Assembly: GCA_029310945.1 (NCBI GenBank)
Contig: JARJFC010000005.1
Location: 62,001 to 126,000 of the forward strand
Reading direction: 5' to 3'
Length of the DNA: 64,000 bases
From: Leptospira sp. 96542
Lineage (GTDB): Bacteria; Spirochaetota; Leptospiria; Leptospirales; Leptospiraceae
Each line of letters opens with the position of its first letter. The first letter of the stretch is position 1. The notes beneath the pieces are model-generated. The model was not told the DNA's origin and searched no databases. It saw only the letters and a list, made by a program, of their open reading frames with translations. Shown here in pieces: positions 33,839-42,597 of this stretch. The translations under genes were made by a program, and so were the position numbers.

Positions 33839-35117
33839 TTTTTTTTAGGCCAGCATACAGTTCCATAAACTTTTCATTGGGGATTTTGCCCTCACCGTCT
33901 TTTGAAAGTTCTGGTTTGATGCCTTCGACAAAAAACATATCGATGGTTCCCTTGTTTTTTGCGCTGATTTTTCCCCGGTATTCGCAGTTAAAAAAATCCT
34001 TAACAAGTTCATAGGTAGTACGGGAAATATTGACTTTGCCCACTTCACCTGAAGATTCCATCCGACTGGCGGTGTTCACTGTATCTCCCCACATATCGTA
34101 AGCAAATTTTTTATTTCCAATCACTCCTGCCACAACAGGACCTGTGTGAATGCCGATTCGTAGTTCCCAATAGGGAAAACCTTGGTCCATACGGATGGTT
34201 TTGATTGTTTCCATAAAATCTTTGATTTCAAGACCCGCCCGAACGATGTCTACTGGGTGCGTATTATTAGGTTCTGGAAGGCCTCCAGCGGCCATATAGG
34301 AGTCACCGATGGTTTTTAGTTTTTCCAAATTGTACATTTCGGTGATAGAATCGAACTGAGCAAAACTCAAATCAAGTTGTTCCACAAGCTCACTCGGAGT
34401 CATCAGTTCCGCAACATCAGTAAAACCTTTAAAGTCAGTGAAAAGGACAGAGACTGAGGAAAAAAATTCCGGTTCAGCAAATCCTTTTTCTTTTAATCTT
34501 TCTACAATTTTAATTGGCAAAATATTCCTAAGTAGCCTGTCAGACTCCTCTAAACTCTTTTCAATGGCTTGGGCTTTTTGCCTAATGTCTATTTGGGCAG
34601 CCATTAGTTCTTTGTTTTGTTTGACCGTATTCTCATAGATCGATAGAAGGAGTTGTAAAATTTGCATTCGGTCTGCTCTGATTGTAAACTCTTGCCCCGC
34701 ATAATTTATGCTAATTGGTGATACATCCTCCTTTATCTCTATTTTGTTATTAAGTAATGATTCTATCCTATACATAATGTATGTTTCTTCGTATGGTTTT
34801 GTCACATAACCATCAGCACCCGCTTCAATTCCATGGATGATGTCTTCTGGCTCGGATAAAGACGTACAAATGACAACAGGGATAGAACTCCAATTGGGAT
34901 TTTTTTTTACATGTTTGCAGAATTCGAAACCATCCATCTCAGGCATTTCTACATCCGAAATGATAAGGTCGGGAATAAAACTTTCCAAAACGAGAAGGCC
35001 TTCCTTCCCATGTTTTGCCCAACGAATTTCAAAATGATTGGCTTCAAGAAGTCTTTTCAAAACCAAACCTTGGATGGGATTATCTTCTAAAAAAAGGATT
35101 TTTTTTGCAGATTCCAT
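33822..35117 (-). CDS. Receiver-class III adenylate cyclase
   Basis: An N-terminal receiver (about 1-125) has the acidic pair, phospho-acceptor Asp55 in SDVEMPEMDG, and TKPY. A helical signalling linker (about 155-210, LRNILPIKIVERLKEKG) follows. A class III cyclase domain (about 222-405) carries metal-binding Asp228 and Asp272 and transition-state Asn348 and Arg352. Lys268 and Asp341 are the pair that specify ATP; guanylate cyclases have Glu and Cys. It should therefore make cAMP when its receiver is phosphorylated, plausibly by the CheA encoded three genes earlier. One base separates it from cheB. Confidence 0.9.
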   Translation of the reverse strand: MESAKKILFLEDNPIQGLVLKRLLEANHFEIRWAKHGKEGLLVLESFIPDLIISDVEMPEMDGFEFCKHVKKNPNWSSIPVVICTSLSEPEDIIHGIEAGADGYVTKPYEETYIMYRIESLLNNKIEIKEDVSPISINYAGQEFTIRADRMQILQLLLSIYENTVKQNKELMAAQIDIRQKAQAIEKSLEESDRLLRNILPIKIVERLKEKGFAEPEFFSSVSVLFTDFKGFTDVAELMTPSELVEQLDLSFAQFDSITEMYNLEKLKTIGDSYMAAGGLPEPNNTHPVDIVRAGLEIKDFMETIKTIRMDQGFPYWELRIGIHTGPVVAGVIGNKKFAYDMWGDTVNTASRMESSGEVGKVNISRTTYELVKDFFNCEYRGKISAKNKGTIDMFFVEGIKPELSKDGEGKIPNEKFMELYAGLKKNERNG

Positions 35118-35118
35118 A

Positions 35119-36135
35119 TTATTTCAAACCTCGCAAAAAGGAAACAACAGCATCCAGTGACAAAACCTCATTTGCTGCCCCAATCTCATTTGCGACTCTT
35201 GGCATTCCATAAACAACTGATGAAGTTTCATCCTGAGCTATCGTATAACCACCACTATCCTTGATTAGTTTGAGTTCACGAGCTCCATCATCCCCCATTC
35301 CAGTGAGTAAAAAAGAAAGGATACCTGTATTATGAAACCGTAAAGCAGATTCAAATAATCTCCCAACAGATGGCCTGTGACCATTCTTTGGGTTTGATGC
35401 CTCAATGGTGACAGTATGTTTTTCTACAATCAAATGGTGATCATCTTTCGGAAAATATACAAAACCTGGTTTAAAAATTTCAGATCCAACAACGGTTTTG
35501 ATTTGTAATTCTGAAGTTTGACCTAACCATTCTACCATACTTTCTCCAAAACCAGGACTTATATGTTGTACACAAAATATTGGATATGGAAACCCACTTG
35601 GTAAGGAAGAAAGAATATGCTGAAATGCTTGCGGACCACCCGTTGAAGCTCCGATCAGAACAATATTTGTTCCTTTCTGATTAACGAATGTTTGTTTAGG
35701 TAAATCCAGCGATGTATTAGGATTCTTTTTGGTAAACACAAATACCCCACTTAAAATGCGGATTTTCAATTCCAATGCACTGGCGATATTTTGAATGTCA
35801 CCACCCATTTTTGGCTTTGGCAATACATCCAAAGCACCATTCTGTAATACTTTAAATATATTTTCTGAATTTTCGTTTTGTACCAAATCAGAAATAATCA
35901 ATATTGGTTTTGGTTTTTTTAACATCACTTGTTTGGTGAATTCAAAACCATCCATAATGGGCATGTTTAAATCACACAAAATCACATCGGGATCTAATTC
36001 TTCATTTAACCTAAGCCCATCCACACCGTTCGACGCAATTCCAATGATAGAAAAATCAGGGATCGCAGACAGAGATTTTTTATATGCGAGTTGGATGAGT
36101 GGATTGTCTTCAACTATGAGTATTTTGATTGGCAT
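35119..36135 (-). CDS. cheB: Chemotaxis protein-glutamate methylesterase CheB
   Basis: CheB removes methyl groups from, or deamidates, MCP receptors for adaptation. It has a receiver (Asp55 in CDLNMPIMDG) and a C-terminal esterase. The triad is Ser164 (GASTGGPQA), His191 (CVQHISPGF) and Asp283 (LTGMGDDGA). Length 338 is normal. It lies directly after cheA (4-base gap). With cheR in the same operon, the pathway has its own methylation-based adaptation. Confidence 0.95.
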   Translation of the reverse strand: MPIKILIVEDNPLIQLAYKKSLSAIPDFSIIGIASNGVDGLRLNEELDPDVILCDLNMPIMDGFEFTKQVMLKKPKPILIISDLVQNENSENIFKVLQNGALDVLPKPKMGGDIQNIASALELKIRILSGVFVFTKKNPNTSLDLPKQTFVNQKGTNIVLIGASTGGPQAFQHILSSLPSGFPYPIFCVQHISPGFGESMVEWLGQTSELQIKTVVGSEIFKPGFVYFPKDDHHLIVEKHTVTIEASNPKNGHRPSVGRLFESALRFHNTGILSFLLTGMGDDGARELKLIKDSGGYTIAQDETSSVVYGMPRVANEIGAANEVLSLDAVVSFLRGLK

Positions 36136-36139
36136 AAAA

Positions 36140-38449
36140 TTAAACGAGTAACCTTTCCACAGTTTTTAACAATACACTATTATCAAATTTGGATTTTACA
36201 AGATAAGCATTAGCTCCGGCAAGTTTGCCTCTTTCTATTTGTTCTTCACTTCCTAAGCTTGTAAGAATCAAAATTGGAAAATTTTGATAACGGGAAATTT
36301 TACGAACGTCTGTTACAAGTTCGATTCCATCTTTGTTTGGCATTTCGAGGTCTGTCATAAGGAGGTCAAAATTGGTTTTCTGCAATTTTTCGAAAGCATC
36401 CATTCCATCGACTGCTGTAGTAACTTCATACCCACCCTCTTCCAAAATGGATTGTAACCGTGCCCTTGTAATAAGACTATCTTCTGTGAGTAAAATTCTC
36501 TTTTTGGATGTTTTTGAATTTGGATCGTCAAATAGATAAACTGAACTTTGGATTCCTTTTAGCTTCGAAAACACATCAGAAACTTGCACCATATAACAGA
36601 TATCACCTGACTCAAGGATTGTAGTTCCTGCAAACATCGGTATTTGTTTTATTATTCCATTAAAGGGTTTTAATAAAATCTCTTGTTTGTCCAAAATGGC
36701 ATCGACCACCATAGCAATTCTTTCACCGTTGTATTGTAAAATCATACAAGAGTCAGATTTTTTTGATATGAAATTCTCAGTAAGTGGAAATGGAGAAGGA
36801 AACATTTCTTTCCAGGCAATCAAACGAACGGGTTGGTTTTGCCAGACAAATACAGGTTTTCCCTCCATAAGTTTGATGTTTTCTTTTTTCAAGAATACAC
36901 TTTGTTCGATAAATTCTGTTGGTACACCAAACTTCCAACCCTCGGATTGAATGATGAGAACATGGTTCGTACTAAAATTGATTGGCAACCGAATGATAAA
37001 TTTTGTACCTTCACCCAAATTGGATTGAATTTCAATATTACCTTTGAACTTTTCTACAAAGGTTTTTACCACATCCATTCCCACACCTCGCCCAGAAAGT
37101 TTACTCACTTCCTGTTTGGTCGAAAATCCGGCATGGAAAATAATTTCATAAATTGCTTCACTCGAGAATGAGTCGAGTTCTTCTTTTGAATACAGACCTT
37201 TTTGTAATGCTTTTTCTTTGATCGTATTTGGATTTAAACCAGCACCATCATCTTCAATTTCGATGAGAACGGTTTGGTTTACCATTTTACCTGAGATACG
37301 AATTTTGGCAGGATTTTGTTTGCCAAGTGAAATACGATCTTCTCTCGATTCTATACCATGATCCAATGAATTTCGAACCAAATGCATTAAAGGATCTTTT
37401 AATTCTTCAATAATTAGTTTATCGGCCGTTACATGCCCACCTTCCAAAGTTAAATATACTTCCTTTCCTAACTCTCGAGAAATATCTCTGATTGTTCGAG
37501 GAAAAATATCAAACACAGAAGACAATGGGAGTAACCGAACGTTTTGTATCCCCTCCTCCAATTTAGTAGAAATCAAACCAAGTTTTGCAGAATCTTGTAT
37601 GGATTTAACTTTTAAATTCGTTAAATTCTGAGTTAACGTTTCACGTTTTTTCTTCTGATCAGAGTACAAGTTTTTAAGAGATTCAATTAAGCCACTTGTA
37701 CCAGGAAATTGTTTTAAAATTTTTTCTGCTTCAACGATGATTCTTTTTTGATCATTCCAATCTTTGTTCTGTTCTTCCAAAGAGAATAATATTTCAGAAA
37801 TTTCTTCCGTACGTTTTTGGATTCTATTTTTGGAAACTGTGAGTTCACCTGAATAACCAAGAAGTAGATCCAGTTTTGTTGGATCAACCCGCATGGTATC
37901 AATTTTGAATTTTGTTGCCTTCTGCCCTTCTTCTTTAGGGAGAGATTGTTTGGGAGATATTTCTATTAAATCCTTATTTATTGGATCAATTTTCTCTACA
38001 TCTTTTTCTTCTGCTTTTCTTTTTTGGATAATATCTTTAGGTTTTTCCTCAGCTAACGGCGAATTTACGGGAATTGTTCCATTCAAAACATCGATAATTT
38101 TCTTTAAATCAATGTTAGCCTTGGCTCCTGATACGGTTTCTTCTACCAGTAAACGCAAATTGTCCAAAGCAAAATAGATTCGATCTGCGTTGGCTGGATT
38201 GTATTCCAATTGGCCTTTACTCGCCTTACCCAATTGATCCTCTAAAATATGAGTAATGGCTTCGATGTCCTTAAGTCCAAGTAATCCAGCAGCACCTTTC
38301 ATACTATGTGCTTCCCTGAAAATTGTTTTGAGAGTGTCTGGATCTTTTGGATTTTTTTCTAATTCGATAAGACCAGTTTCAATATTTTGTATATGTTCTA
38401 AACTATCAGCTTGGAAAAGTTCTCGAAATTCTGGATCTTCGATCATCAT
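36140..38449 (-). CDS. cheA: CheA-type histidine kinase with fused C-terminal receiver
   Basis: Domain order: HPt (about 1-110, phospho-His48 in REAHSMKGAAG); a charged linker (about 115-190) with no recognisable P2; a dimerisation region; a catalytic domain (HLVRNSLDHGIE, EIEDDGAGL, GRGVGMDVV); a CheW-like P5 (about 505-640); and a receiver (about 650-769, TDLEMPNKDG). Total length is 769. A missing P2 and a fused receiver are typical of chemosensory systems that do not feed a free CheY. It autophosphorylates under control of the upstream MCP/CheW and can phosphorylate its own receiver, CheB and probably the cyclase. Confidence 0.93.
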   Translation of the reverse strand: MMIEDPEFRELFQADSLEHIQNIETGLIELEKNPKDPDTLKTIFREAHSMKGAAGLLGLKDIEAITHILEDQLGKASKGQLEYNPANADRIYFALDNLRLLVEETVSGAKANIDLKKIIDVLNGTIPVNSPLAEEKPKDIIQKRKAEEKDVEKIDPINKDLIEISPKQSLPKEEGQKATKFKIDTMRVDPTKLDLLLGYSGELTVSKNRIQKRTEEISEILFSLEEQNKDWNDQKRIIVEAEKILKQFPGTSGLIESLKNLYSDQKKKRETLTQNLTNLKVKSIQDSAKLGLISTKLEEGIQNVRLLPLSSVFDIFPRTIRDISRELGKEVYLTLEGGHVTADKLIIEELKDPLMHLVRNSLDHGIESREDRISLGKQNPAKIRISGKMVNQTVLIEIEDDGAGLNPNTIKEKALQKGLYSKEELDSFSSEAIYEIIFHAGFSTKQEVSKLSGRGVGMDVVKTFVEKFKGNIEIQSNLGEGTKFIIRLPINFSTNHVLIIQSEGWKFGVPTEFIEQSVFLKKENIKLMEGKPVFVWQNQPVRLIAWKEMFPSPFPLTENFISKKSDSCMILQYNGERIAMVVDAILDKQEILLKPFNGIIKQIPMFAGTTILESGDICYMVQVSDVFSKLKGIQSSVYLFDDPNSKTSKKRILLTEDSLITRARLQSILEEGGYEVTTAVDGMDAFEKLQKTNFDLLMTDLEMPNKDGIELVTDVRKISRYQNFPILILTSLGSEEQIERGKLAGANAYLVKSKFDNSVLLKTVERLLV

Positions 38450-38455
38450 TTGGAT

Positions 38456-40420
38456 TTATTTTCGCAAACCTTCAACAATCCGTTTTAATGATAGTGTTGC
38501 AGACTGAACTTGGCCAATTCCGATTTTTGTTTGCGTGATTCCAGTTGCAGTTTCTCTCGATCCATTGTTCAAATTATTCATAGCTTGCACAACTTCGGAA
38601 ATTGCAATGGATTGTTGTTTTACATTCAAAGTGATTTGTTCAGTGCTTGTAAAAACCATACTAATGGAATCAAAAACCGACTGGAAAGAACCGACGGCTT
38701 CGTTTCCAAGAAACATCGATCTCTCCACTTTCTTATTACCTTCTTCTGTGGCCATCACCGTCGAATCCGTTGCCCGCCTAATCTCAGTTAATATTTCCTG
38801 AATTTTGTCTGCACTTCGTTTTGATTCGTCAGCTAGTTTACGTATTTCGCCCGCTACTACGGCAAAACCCTTTCCATATTCACCAGCTCGTGCTGCTTCG
38901 ACGGCTGCATTCAATGCCAACATATTGGTTTGGTTGGCAATGTCAGAAACAAGACCAATGATATTTCCAATTTGACTATTTTTTTCTGATAATTGTAAAA
39001 TTTGGTCACTGATCACTACCACCTTTTCTTGGAGATCATGCATTGAGTTCACCATCTCACCAATTTTCATTTTGCCTTCTCTAGCACTATTTTGAGCTTC
39101 TTTGGACTTATCCGAAACATTTGACGACTGTTCAGCGGTATGTTTCGCACTAGCGCTTAGTTCTGCCATTGTTGTACTAGTTTGGTTGACAGAAGCTGAT
39201 TGCATTTGTGCGGTTTTCTCTTGTTGTTCGACCGTGGCCGCAATTTCCCGCGTTGAAGATGATAAAACGGAAACCGCTTCGAGGATTGGTGAAGAGATAG
39301 AACTCGCAACATAATATGTGACTATGAGTAAAATAAATACGATTGAAATAAATCCAATGAGGACTTTCCATTTCATTTCCGTGAGAGCCGCAAATGCTTT
39401 GTCCACTTCATATTCTGCAAGGATGGCATAATCGGTTCCGAGTATACTGATTTTTGAATATGCAACAAAAACTCCTTCTCCCCGATAATCGTTTGACTTT
39501 GTGACACCCTTATCGCCTAAAAAAGCCTTTTCAACAAAGGGAGAATTGTTCTCCTTTGTTAAAATGAATTTTTCATTTTTATAACGATGGTCACCGGTTC
39601 TAAATTTTTTATCCTTTCCAATCAGATAAATGGCACCAGAATGCCCGATAAAATTATCCTCCATCACATCATTGATTTCATCAATTGGCATTTGAGTGAT
39701 AATCACACCGATCAAACGGCCAGCTTTATAAATCGGAGAACCAATAAAAGATGCTGGTTCACCGTAAGAAGGTGCGTACCCCTCAAAATCAATAAATTCT
39801 GCTTGGTGTACCGGTAAGTTTTTTACAGTTTTGAATAGTCTTCCTATATTGGAATCTTTGTATTCGCCAGTCAATAGATTTGTTCCGTAATCCAATTCCT
39901 TAAAAACTGTATACACAATATTTCCTTCTAAATCGATCAGGAACAAATCATAATATAATTTTTGTTTAATATAACTTCTAAAATATGATTGAAACTGGTT
40001 ATGAACTTCGCTATACGTTGATCCATCACCTGCGTCTTCTAATTTGTCTTTTTCGCCCGTTTTATAAGGGTTTTGGGTGATGTATTTTTCTTTTAGAAAA
40101 TTTTCGGCTCTTTTTCGCCCTCCATTTTGGTATAATTTTTTGTATGCTGCTTCAAAACGTTCGAATGCAGTGATTACATCAAGTGAGGAACTCAAAGTCA
40201 GAATGTCTGTCCTTTTGGATTCAAAATAATGTTGTACTTGTTTAACTTTTGTATCGCGAATATTATTCATTTGCGATTCCAAACTTTTTGTTGTGGAATC
40301 TTCTGCTATCCATAAGAAAGTAAAAGACAAAACCGATGCGATGAGGAATGCACTGATGATGGAAAAAAATAACAATTTAGTTTTTAAATTGAGGTTTCGA
40401 AACGTACTAATGAATTTCAT
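38456..40420 (-). CDS. Methyl-accepting chemotaxis protein
   Basis: A receptor with TM1 (about 15-38), a large periplasmic sensor domain (about 39-340) that looks like a double-Cache fold, and TM2 (about 342-370). The cytoplasmic signalling coil has the hairpin tip [18 protein letters not shown] and [20 protein letters not shown]. The coil begins almost directly after TM2, so a HAMP domain appears to be absent. No C-terminal NWETF-type CheR tether is present. The ligand is unknown. It overlaps the double-CheW gene by 14 bases, which points to coupled translation. Confidence 0.93.
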   Translation of the reverse strand: MKFISTFRNLNLKTKLLFFSIISAFLIASVLSFTFLWIAEDSTTKSLESQMNNIRDTKVKQVQHYFESKRTDILTLSSSLDVITAFERFEAAYKKLYQNGGRKRAENFLKEKYITQNPYKTGEKDKLEDAGDGSTYSEVHNQFQSYFRSYIKQKLYYDLFLIDLEGNIVYTVFKELDYGTNLLTGEYKDSNIGRLFKTVKNLPVHQAEFIDFEGYAPSYGEPASFIGSPIYKAGRLIGVIITQMPIDEINDVMEDNFIGHSGAIYLIGKDKKFRTGDHRYKNEKFILTKENNSPFVEKAFLGDKGVTKSNDYRGEGVFVAYSKISILGTDYAILAEYEVDKAFAALTEMKWKVLIGFISIVFILLIVTYYVASSISSPILEAVSVLSSSTREIAATVEQQEKTAQMQSASVNQTSTTMAELSASAKHTAEQSSNVSDKSKEAQNSAREGKMKIGEMVNSMHDLQEKVVVISDQILQLSEKNSQIGNIIGLVSDIANQTNMLALNAAVEAARAGEYGKGFAVVAGEIRKLADESKRSADKIQEILTEIRRATDSTVMATEEGNKKVERSMFLGNEAVGSFQSVFDSISMVFTSTEQITLNVKQQSIAISEVVQAMNNLNNGSRETATGITQTKIGIGQVQSATLSLKRIVEGLRK

Positions 40421-41420
40421 GACTTCCCTGTCCTAAACTTTCTTTGGCTTTTTTTAAAATTTGCGATACACTAACAACGGATATAAATTGGTCATTTGAA
40501 ACAAAAGTAGATTCTAAAATTCCACCACTTTCGATCCGAGAACCCACAGGTGGTAGTAATCTCTCTTCTGCACTTTTATAAATAACATCGATCAATTCAT
40601 CGACAAGAATCCCAAAACTGAATTCGTCTTCTTTTACGATGACAACCTTTCCCATAAAAAATTGATTATTTTTGTTCAACCCAATTAGATTTGCCATAGA
40701 AAGTACAGGAAGTACATCTCCACGCAAATTCATAAATCCGTGCAACAACGGATCTCCATTTGGAACAGGCGTTAGCTGGGTTGGATCAGAAAATTCCAGA
40801 ACAGAGTTTAAATTTAAACTCAAATATTCCTCACCAACACGAACAACAGAGTAAGGTTCCAAACCTAGGTTTTTAGAATTATCCAAACTAGAATCGGAGT
40901 TTTCAATCCTAGTTTTTAACCCTTCATGGATGGATTCACCGAGGACAGAATATGATCTTTGAAACCAATCCAGTTTTTTCACCTCATCGGGAGATCCTCC
41001 GAAAGGAGACCAACGATTTTGCGGGTAGAGTTTCGAAGCATCGAGCAAACTGAGAACTGTTCCATTCCAGATCCGCTCTTCCCAAACACCATGCCCTTCT
41101 TTTGGATCCCCCAATTCTGGTAGGGGTAGACGGTATACGCCGATGATGGCATCAATCGGAAAAGCCAAATTCCCTTCCAAAACAAGTAGGTTGGAATCGG
41201 GAGAGTATGGAACTGGTTCATTTTCCCAAAATAAATTCAAATCAGATACATAGAGAATTTCACCGCGAAGGGTTGTGGTGGCAAAGGAAGCTCTCCCCCC
41301 GAGTAAGGATTGAGAGAGTGGTAAAAACCATAAAATTTCTTTGATTCGGTTCGCAAGTATGGCGTAATTTTTATCTCTCAGTTTGAATAAGAGCCAATCC
41401 GAATCTTTTTCCATATTCAT
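40407..41420 (-). CDS. Double CheW-domain coupling protein
   Basis: CheW links receptors to CheA. This 337-residue protein has two CheW-like domains. The first (about 6-130) has [21 protein letters not shown] and [15 protein letters not shown]. The second (about 185-325) has [21 protein letters not shown] and [21 protein letters not shown]. Ordinary CheW is about 150-170 residues. The first domain is more divergent, and the segment between them is unstructured-looking. A two-headed adaptor could cross-link receptor/CheA arrays. It abuts cheR and overlaps the MCP gene. Confidence 0.88.
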   Translation of the reverse strand: MNMEKDSDWLLFKLRDKNYAILANRIKEILWFLPLSQSLLGGRASFATTTLRGEILYVSDLNLFWENEPVPYSPDSNLLVLEGNLAFPIDAIIGVYRLPLPELGDPKEGHGVWEERIWNGTVLSLLDASKLYPQNRWSPFGGSPDEVKKLDWFQRSYSVLGESIHEGLKTRIENSDSSLDNSKNLGLEPYSVVRVGEEYLSLNLNSVLEFSDPTQLTPVPNGDPLLHGFMNLRGDVLPVLSMANLIGLNKNNQFFMGKVVIVKEDEFSFGILVDELIDVIYKSAEERLLPPVGSRIESGGILESTFVSNDQFISVVSVSQILKKAKESLGQGSHEIH

Positions 41421-42590
41421 TTACAAAGGATGGATGAGGTATTCCTCCCAAACGTCCTTCCAATCTCCTCTCTTCTTTAAAACTTCGGAAAATGAAGGGT
41501 CATTCTTGAAGAGAGACCAAGCTTTTGCTTGGTAGGAACGCGCTAGGTCACGCTCTCCCCCCTCCCAATACAAATTAGAAAGATTATAATAGGCTTCTAT
41601 GGATTCAGGATTTTCGTAGAGAACCGCCTTCCAGTCTTGGATGTCTGGATTTTTTTTGGGTTCTCTAATCTTTTGTTTTGCTGCCACCTGTTCTGGCACT
41701 TTTTCACTCTCTCTACTAGGGGGGTTTTCAGCACCCAATAATTTGGAAAACCCAGATTTTGGAATCTTTCCGAAGTCTGGGTTTTTAGAGTTTGTTTCTA
41801 TGTCTTCTCTTTGGTTTTCCAGCCGGTTTTGGATATAACCTGTTTTGCCTGTGTGTTTTGCAAAAGCATTCGGTGGGAGATTGCCCAAGTATTCCGAATG
41901 CCCAAGCACAAGGATCCCGCCTGGTAACAAGGCATCGAGCAAGCGGGACACCAAAATTTCCTTCGTATCCTCATCCAGATAGATGAGAACATTGCGGCAG
42001 ACCACCAGATGGAATTTTTGCGATTGTGGTTCGAGGAGGTTTCCCACCACAAAACGAATTTTCTCCCCCAATGGACGAATACGGATTTGGTGTTTATCCC
42101 AAACAAGAAAGTCAGTAAACCCAGGTGGGAGTTCATTGCGCACGGAATAATTTGTGTAAACTCCTTCCTTGGCAAATTGGATGGACGATTCTTGCAAATC
42201 CGTTCCCAACACTCTGTATTCAGGGAAGTTCGGATCCTTTGTCTTTGCGAGTTCGCAGAGGATGGCTAGGGTATACACTTCCTCGCCTTTCGAAGCCCCA
42301 GCACTCCAGATCTCCAAACGTTCCCCAAATTTCAGAGAAATTTTTGGAATGATGTCTGAGAATATGGATGTTAGTTGGTCAGGATCTCGGAAAAAATACG
42401 TTTCCGAAATATTCAAAACGGAATATACCCTTTTCCAAAATGTGGTGAGTTCTTCTCCAAATGATTGAAGTCCACTCACGATCCCCCCCTCACCAAAAGC
42501 AGCGAGTAGAAGATCCCATTTTTCGTCCTTTCGGATGAAAATGCCCGATTGTTGTTTCAGCGCAAATTGGAAACTCTCAAACAAGACCAA
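41421..42590 (-). CDS. cheR: CheR-type MCP methyltransferase with C-terminal TPR-like region
   Basis: CheR methylates receptor glutamates using SAM. ISETYFFRDP (about 61-70), the SAM loop WSAGASKGEE (95-104), GTDL and CRNVLIYLD are typical. The last ~90 residues (EAYYNLSNLYWEGGERDLAR) look like TPR repeats, separated from the catalytic domain by a ~50-residue low-complexity linker. The TTG at 42590 directly follows GAGGG. The TTG two codons later has a better 7-base spacing and may be the real start. It lies 7 bases after ubiD. Confidence 0.9.
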   Translation of the reverse strand: MVLFESFQFALKQQSGIFIRKDEKWDLLLAAFGEGGIVSGLQSFGEELTTFWKRVYSVLNISETYFFRDPDQLTSIFSDIIPKISLKFGERLEIWSAGASKGEEVYTLAILCELAKTKDPNFPEYRVLGTDLQESSIQFAKEGVYTNYSVRNELPPGFTDFLVWDKHQIRIRPLGEKIRFVVGNLLEPQSQKFHLVVCRNVLIYLDEDTKEILVSRLLDALLPGGILVLGHSEYLGNLPPNAFAKHTGKTGYIQNRLENQREDIETNSKNPDFGKIPKSGFSKLLGAENPPSRESEKVPEQVAAKQKIREPKKNPDIQDWKAVLYENPESIEAYYNLSNLYWEGGERDLARSYQAKAWSLFKNDPSFSEVLKKRGDWKDVWEEYLIHPL

Positions 42591-42597
42591 ACCCTCG

